The notes under the pieces: model-generated
Told to the model about the DNA's origin: nothing
Database searches by the model: none
Seen by the model: only the letters and a program-made list of their open reading frames with translations
Part shown: piece by piece, positions 59,643 to 64,000 of the stretch
How the letters are laid out: each line of letters opens with the position of its first letter
Position numbering within the stretch: position 1 is the first letter of the stretch
Program-made: the position numbers and the translations under genes
From: Actinoallomurus sp040655075
GTDB lineage: Bacteria; Actinomycetota; Actinomycetes; Streptosporangiales; Streptosporangiaceae
Reading direction: 5' to 3'
Length of the DNA stretch: 64,000 nucleotides
Assembly: GCF_040655075.1 (NCBI RefSeq)
Contig: NZ_JBFAJC010000056.1
Location: forward strand, 1-64,000

Positions 59643-60909
59643 GGTCGCGTCCCCTTCCGGAGCCGCCCGTCGGGGCCGGCCGCCGCCGCGTGCCCGCTTC
59701 GCCGAGGCCGTCGAGTTCGGCCCGGCTCGCGAAGCTGTGGTTTGCGAGGGTGAGCATCGTGGTCTGGCTGCCGCCCGCCATCCGCAGGCCGCGGAGCTGC
59801 GCGTAGGCCCGGAGGGACGGGCTGTCCCACATGTAGCCCGCGCCGCCTTCGAGGTCGCAGCAGAGCCGGGCCAGGTCGCAGGCCCGCTCGACGCAGAACC
59901 ACTTCAGCTCCGCCACCTCGGGGACGGGAGCGGAGGGCCCGTCCACGCGGCCCGCCAGCGCGGCGATCCCGGCCGCCATCAGCTCCTCGTCCGCGCGGGC
60001 GCGGGCGAGCGGGTGGGCGGTGGCGGGCCAGTCGCCCAGGAGCCGCCCGCCCAGCCGGCGGTGGGTGACGTGCCGGACGGCGTGGTCGAGCAGCCGCCGG
60101 TGGATCAGGTACGCGTCGAAGGCGATGAGGTAGCGCATCCGGGACATCACCCGGTTCCAGCGCAGCAGTTGCCCGACCCCACCCCGGGACAGCACGTGGT
60201 CGGCCGGGACGCGAACGTCGTCGAACTCGATGCGCGCCGAGTCGGCGGACCGGGTGCCGAACTTGTCATAGACGTGCGCGACGGACACGCCGGGGGTCTG
60301 CTTGGGCACCAGGACGAGCGCGCGCTCCCCGTCGAGCCGGGCGCTGACGAAGCACAGCCCCGCCCCCGCGCCGTTGATCACGTACTGCTTCGCGCCCCGT
60401 AGCACGACGTGGCCGCCGGTCCGACAGGCGGTCGCGGGCTCGTCGGCGGACGGGTCGGTGTCGGCCTGGCAGGCGCTCAGCGTCCCGTCCAGCAGGCCGG
60501 GCAGGTACCGGTCGCGCAGCGCGGGATCCGCGTCGGCGAGCCACTGCGTCGCCACGTCGTTGTGGACGTGCATCGCAAGCATGATCCCGGCGTCCCCGAG
60601 CGGGGCCATCGCCTCGCTGAGGACGAGGCTGCCGAGCATCCCCAGGCCACGTCCGCCCAGTTCGGCGGCCAGCGGCACGCCCAGCAGGCCGTGCCGGGCG
60701 AGGTCGCGCCAGGCGCGCGCGGTCAGCGGACCGTCCGGTCCGTCCCGCCACCCGGCCAGGCGGTCCGGGGTGAACATGGTGCGCGCCGTGCGGGCCAGCT
60801 CCCGGTGCCGCTCGGTCGGCGGCGACCCCGCGAACGCGCCGGCGGCAAGCCCCGCCACCAGCTCGGTCGGTTCGCCGGTCAGCGCGCCGGACGGCTGTCC
60901 GGTCAGCAT
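59635..60909 (-). CDS. Acyl-CoA dehydrogenase (probably acting on a carrier-bound substrate)
   Basis: This is a 424-residue flavoprotein: LARHGLLGVPLAAELGGRGL, ACQADTDPSADEPA, LRGAKQYVINGAGAGLCFVS, DKFGTRSADSARIEFDDVRV, CCDLEGGAGYMWDSPSLRAY and LRMAGGSQTTMLTLA. It has the full family length. The ATG at 60909 overlaps the SagB-like gene by seven bases. Its place between an AMP ligase-ACP pair and a nitroreductase suggests alpha,beta-desaturation of the thioester on the ACP at 57784-58134, as in prolyl-carrier oxidation. Confidence 0.9.
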   Translation of the reverse strand: MLTGQPSGALTGEPTELVAGLAAGAFAGSPPTERHRELARTARTMFTPDRLAGWRDGPDGPLTARAWRDLARHGLLGVPLAAELGGRGLGMLGSLVLSEAMAPLGDAGIMLAMHVHNDVATQWLADADPALRDRYLPGLLDGTLSACQADTDPSADEPATACRTGGHVVLRGAKQYVINGAGAGLCFVSARLDGERALVLVPKQTPGVSVAHVYDKFGTRSADSARIEFDDVRVPADHVLSRGGVGQLLRWNRVMSRMRYLIAFDAYLIHRRLLDHAVRHVTHRRLGGRLLGDWPATAHPLARARADEELMAAGIAALAGRVDGPSAPVPEVAELKWFCVERACDLARLCCDLEGGAGYMWDSPSLRAYAQLRGLRMAGGSQTTMLTLANHSFASRAELDGLGEAGTRRRPAPTGGSGRGRDHA

Positions 60910-62477
60910 GCGACGTCCACCTCCCCGGCCGCCGCGCCGCCGGTCCGGACGGGCGGGCCGCCCGCGTCCACGACCGTCCTGCCGTGGCTGTACGCGACCG
61001 CCTCCCGGTCGGTCTTGCGCGCGGCGGGGTCGGGCACCCCGACGGCGAGCAGGTAGACGATCTCCTCGTCGCGGGAAAGCCGCCCCAGCCGCGCGCCGTG
61101 CGCCTCGTCGAACCCGCCGACGCAGGTGAGGCCGAGCCCGGCAGCGGTCGCGTTCAGGCACATCCGCTGGGCCACGTGCGCGGCATGGAAGTGCAGCTCC
61201 GCCAGGCCCCCGCGGCCGTGTTCGCGCAGCACCTCCGGCACCGGGGCGTGCAGCAGGACCAGCGCGGCGGCGTGCCGCAGCCCGGCCTGCCGCTGGCAGG
61301 TCTCCAGCACGTCGGCCTCGGCCACCTCCCCCTCGCCCATCGGCAGCAGCATGTGCCCGCTCGGCGCGTAGGCGTGCGCGCCCGGCGCGAGGCCCTCGAC
61401 GGCGCGGGCCACGATCCGCACGGCCACGCCCAGCTCCGGGTCGGCGAAGTCGGCGTCCAGGCCGCCGTTCACCCCGTCCAGCAGGGCGGCGAGCCGGGCG
61501 AGCGGGATCGGGTCCGGCAGGAAGCCCTTGGCGGACTCCCGCCGCGCCATCAGCTCCGCGCGGTCGCCGGGCCCGGCCTTGCGGCGTGGCAGCCACACCG
61601 GGGCCGGGCCGCCCGGCCCACCTGGACCGGCGGCGCGGCCCCCGTGGCGTGCCTCGGAGAGGGACGTGGCCTGGCCGGGCCACGGCGGCGTCGCCGGGCC
61701 GTAGGACAGGCTGATGCCGCGCAGCGTCGCGAAGTTGCGCCGCTCGGCGTCGTCCGGCGGATCGAGCCGCGCCTGCCCCCGGTCCAGCCACACCGGCCGC
61801 GCCGCGTCCGCGTCCCGGGTCGGCGGCTCCGGGGTACCGGTGACCGTCACCACGGCCTGCGGCTCCCGGCAGGTCCCGGCCAGGCCCAGCGCGTGGGCCA
61901 GCCACTGCCGCCGGAACCGCAGGTGGACGGTCGCGGAGAGGCCCGCGTCGCGCAGCGCGAGGGCGAGGTTGGACGCGGCGTGCCCGGTGTCGAGGAAGGT
62001 GTAGCGGTAGCCGCGCACGCCGTACTTGGCCATCGACCGCCAGGGCCGCGCCGCGAAGACGACGACCGCGCGCGGGACCGCGCCGCCGCGCCCGCCGATC
62101 CCGGCTCCGGCGGCCAGTTCATCCGGCGGGACCGGGGGGCCGGACGCCAGCGGGCTGAGCCGTCCCGCGTCGATCTCGTACAGGTAGGTGGTGCCGCCCG
62201 GGCCGAGGCTCACCAGCACCTCGAACGGGTAGAGCGCGCCCGCCGAGGGGGTGGTGCGGGCCTGGACGAACGTGCCGTCCTTGGCCAGCACCGTGCCGGG
62301 CCGCTGCCCGCAGCCGCGTCCCAGCGCGTCGGCGAGCACCACCCGGAGCGCCTGGTCGGCCGCCGTGGCGGCGTCTGGGCGCTCCGGCTCGGGCGGGTCG
62401 AGGGCCTCGTCCGCACTCAGCCGTGTCGACTCCCAGAAGTCCAGGAGCGGGTTTTCGGAATGGAGCTGAGATCGCAT
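60903..62477 (-). CDS. SagB-type tandem nitroreductase-fold (FMN) dehydrogenase
   Basis: This is a 524-residue protein with two nitroreductase-like domains. The first (about 30-230) carries the SagB signature TTPSAGALYPFEVLVSLG and FLDTGHAASNLALALRDAGL. The second (about 330-505) has MARRESAKGFLPDPIPLARL and HFHAAHVAQRMCLNATAAGL with GGFDEAHG. SagB proteins oxidise azolines to azoles in RiPPs; related tandem proteins dehydrogenate carrier-bound intermediates. No cyclodehydratase or precursor peptide is present here, so oxidation of a heterocycle or amine on the ACP is likelier. ATG 62477 has GAGCAGGA upstream. Confidence 0.88.
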   Translation of the reverse strand: MRSQLHSENPLLDFWESTRLSADEALDPPEPERPDAATAADQALRVVLADALGRGCGQRPGTVLAKDGTFVQARTTPSAGALYPFEVLVSLGPGGTTYLYEIDAGRLSPLASGPPVPPDELAAGAGIGGRGGAVPRAVVVFAARPWRSMAKYGVRGYRYTFLDTGHAASNLALALRDAGLSATVHLRFRRQWLAHALGLAGTCREPQAVVTVTGTPEPPTRDADAARPVWLDRGQARLDPPDDAERRNFATLRGISLSYGPATPPWPGQATSLSEARHGGRAAGPGGPGGPAPVWLPRRKAGPGDRAELMARRESAKGFLPDPIPLARLAALLDGVNGGLDADFADPELGVAVRIVARAVEGLAPGAHAYAPSGHMLLPMGEGEVAEADVLETCQRQAGLRHAAALVLLHAPVPEVLREHGRGGLAELHFHAAHVAQRMCLNATAAGLGLTCVGGFDEAHGARLGRLSRDEEIVYLLAVGVPDPAARKTDREAVAYSHGRTVVDAGGPPVRTGGAAAGEVDVAC

Positions 62478-62536
62478 GAATCCTGCTCGTCTCTCGGATA
62501 TCGCGATGGCGCGGCGGCCATCGAAGATCGCCACCA

Positions 62537-63088
62537 TCATCGGCGGGCCGTCACCGGCCGTGCATCTCCGAAGTTGCGTCCACCTGCGCCGTTGCCGGTG
62601 CGGGGCGGCCGGGCCGGGGGGACCGGGCGGACGACGAAGGCCGCGCATAGGCTGCGCACCGCCCGGTCGAGGGCGTCCGCCGGGCACACCGCCTCGATGG
62701 CCCAGTTCGTGGTGGCCGTGGCCAGCGTCGCCGCCCCCGCGCGCATGAGCGCGGCGTGGAACGCCGGCATGGGCCGCGCGTCCACCCGCATTCCCTCGCC
62801 GTGCAGGGCCAGGCGCACCACGTCGTCCCGGCACCGCACGGCGGGCGGCCGGTCCGCGGTCCGGGCCAGCGCCGCCAGAACGGGCTCGCGGGCGGCGCGG
62901 CCGATGACGAAGGTCAGCTCGAACCCGCCGTCCAGCGGGCGGAGCCCGAGCATCTCCGCCGTGGCCCCGCCCGCCTCGACGGCGGACAGGGTCCGCGCCA
63001 GGTCCCGGCCGTCCGTCCGCAGGCCGGGCACGGTGACCAGCGACCAGGAGAGGTCGTAGCTGACGTGGCTGACCGATGATGCTTCCAT
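62537..63088 (-). CDS. Stand-alone tandem ACT-domain protein, aspartokinase-like
   Basis: This is a 183-residue protein resembling the regulatory end of aspartate kinase: a first ACT repeat (VPGLRTDGRDLARTLSAVEA, GGFELTFVIGRAAREPVL) and a second (VRLALHGEGMRVDARPMPAF, then TNWAIEAVCPADALDRAVRS). There is no kinase domain. The ACT ligand loops are only partly conserved. It is the first gene of the minus-strand operon, with ATG 63088 behind GGGAG, 59 bases before the SagB-like gene. It may sense an amino acid or be repurposed as an enzyme. The identification rests on by-eye pattern match. Confidence 0.6.
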   Translation of the reverse strand: MEASSVSHVSYDLSWSLVTVPGLRTDGRDLARTLSAVEAGGATAEMLGLRPLDGGFELTFVIGRAAREPVLAALARTADRPPAVRCRDDVVRLALHGEGMRVDARPMPAFHAALMRAGAATLATATTNWAIEAVCPADALDRAVRSLCAAFVVRPVPPARPPRTGNGAGGRNFGDARPVTARR

Positions 63089-63188
63089 GGGGAACGCTCC
63101 CGCCGTCCGGGGCGCGCCTAGGGCGAGTCTCGAAGTCGGCGCCCGTGGCGAGCGTCGCGCAGTAGGGCATCCGGCTTTGAGACGAGCT

Positions 63189-64000
63189 CTAGCGGCCAAG
63201 CCTCCGGTAACGCGCCTCGGTCGTGTCCTTGTCGGGCTTCCACCACCACTCGTTGGCGCGGTACCACTCGATGGTCCGGGTCAGCCCGGCGCGCAGGTCG
63301 GCGTGCCGGGGGCGCCAGCCGAGCTCCGTTCGCAGCTTCGTGGAGTCGGCGGCGTAGCGCAGGTCGTGGCCGGGCCGGTCCGGGACGTGCTCATAGGAGC
63401 CGGGCGCCTGGTCCATCAGCTCAAGGACGAGGTCGAGCACCTGCTTGTTCGTCTGCTCACCGCCGGAGCCGACGAGGTAGGTCTCGCCGATCCGGCCGCG
63501 TTCCAGGATGAGGTGGACGGCAGCGTTGTGGTCGTCCACGTGCGTCCACTCGCGGACGTTCTCCCCCGTCCCGTACAGCTTGGTCGGCCTCCCCAGCAGC
63601 AGGTTCGTCACCTGCCTGGGGATGAACTTCTCGATGTGCTGGAACGGCCCGTAGTTGTTGGCGCAGTTCGACAGCGTCGCCCGGACGCCGTAGGACCGCA
63701 CCCACGCGCGCACCAGCAGGTCCGAGCCCGCCTTGGTCGCCGAGTACGGGCTGGACGGGTCGTAGCGCGTCGTCTCGGTGAACCGTTCGGTCGAGCCCGC
63801 CCCGAGGTCGCCGAAGACCTCGTCGGTGGACACGTGGTGCAGCCTGCGGTCGTGCCGCCGGACGGCCTCCAGCAGGGTGAAGGTGCCCAGCAGGTTCGTC
63901 CGGACGAACGGCGACGGGTCGTCCAGCGAGTTGTCCACGTGGGACTCCGCCGCCAGGTGCACCACGACGTCCGCGTCGGCGACCAGCTCGTCCACGAGCC
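63189..64000 (-). CDS. rfbB: dTDP-glucose 4,6-dehydratase (5' end beyond the window)
   Basis: The last 270 residues are present; the frame is still open at the window edge and the N-terminal Rossmann motif is missing. Visible are VVVHLAAESHVDNSLDDPSP, the TDE active-site residues in VSTDEVFGDLG, YSATKAGSDLLVRAW (Tyr and Lys of YxxxK), NCANNYGPFQHIEKFIPRQV and RKVREWTHVDDH-like ENVREWTHVDDHNAA. It makes dTDP-4-keto-6-deoxyglucose, the entry to deoxysugars. It implies that the cluster continues to the right with sugar genes and a glycosyltransferase. It is 100 bases upstream of the ACT gene on the same strand. Confidence 0.94.
   Translation of the reverse strand, partial: LVDELVADADVVVHLAAESHVDNSLDDPSPFVRTNLLGTFTLLEAVRRHDRRLHHVSTDEVFGDLGAGSTERFTETTRYDPSSPYSATKAGSDLLVRAWVRSYGVRATLSNCANNYGPFQHIEKFIPRQVTNLLLGRPTKLYGTGENVREWTHVDDHNAAVHLILERGRIGETYLVGSGGEQTNKQVLDLVLELMDQAPGSYEHVPDRPGHDLRYAADSTKLRTELGWRPRHADLRAGLTRTIEWYRANEWWWKPDKDTTEARYRRLGR

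Noticed and set aside
60903..62477. A RiPP (thiazole/oxazole peptide) cluster based on the SagB-type gene
   Set aside because: No YcaO cyclodehydratase, E1-like protein or precursor peptide is visible in the window.

Overview
The window is about 72% GC with almost gap-free, heavily overlapping genes, GTG/TTG starts and typical actinomycete families (Lsr2, DUF6879, a PF04672-type methyltransferase, a large LuxR ATPase). It fits a Streptosporangiales/Streptomyces-like actinomycete; the genus cannot be fixed from this sequence.

1-27.7 kb is accessory and catabolic DNA. It starts in the end of an IS5-type transposase, followed by lsr2, a DUF6879 gene and a SpeE-like gene. An arsR/SRPBCC pair is split by a TnpB-only IS605-type element whose exact ends can be read (3201-4538). 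Next come an ene-reductase/aldehyde dehydrogenase/MFS operon facing a LuxR ATPase regulator; an ArsR/M23 peptidase pair; a GntR-controlled GH42 beta-galactosidase with a perfect 16-bp inverted-repeat operator and a Gfo/Idh dehydrogenase; a LysR-controlled diaminopropionate ammonia-lyase plus M20 hydrolase; and several small regulators and enzymes. Remnants of dead genes lie at 18.06, 26.2 and 29.3-30.3 kb.

27.7-64 kb is a hybrid NRPS/PKS biosynthetic cluster that runs off the right edge. The left part has a glycopeptide-type FAD halogenase, a free-standing carrier protein, a TetR regulator, an acyl-CoA carboxylase beta subunit, an SDR and an MbtI-type salicylate synthase. The middle (+ strand) has a free-standing condensation protein, a C-A-PCP NRPS, an SgcC4-like tyrosine aminomutase (MIO), an SRPBCC protein and a salicyl-AMP ligase. 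The right part (- strand, 63.1 to 44.7 kb) is 14 almost continuously overlapping genes: an orphan aspartokinase-type ACT protein, a double SagB-type nitroreductase, two acyl-CoA-dehydrogenase-like proteins, an AMP ligase and ACP, a DapB homologue, an AMP ligase-ACP fusion, a one-module PKS (KS-AT-KR-DH-ACP), the FkbH/I/J/K-like set for hydroxymalonyl-ACP, and a type II thioesterase. A dTDP-glucose 4,6-dehydratase at the edge implies a deoxysugar.

Inferred product logic: a salicylate unit from chorismate, a (chlorinated) beta-tyrosine unit, a hydroxymalonyl-type extender, an unusual oxidised starter or side unit made on the 57.8-62.5 kb carrier, and probably glycosylation. No cluster with this combination is one I can name. 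The most striking structural observation is a decayed second copy of the 31-37.6 kb region squeezed into 29.27-30.27 kb. It keeps an intact carrier-protein gene at the position where the main copy has lost it by a 197-bp deletion.
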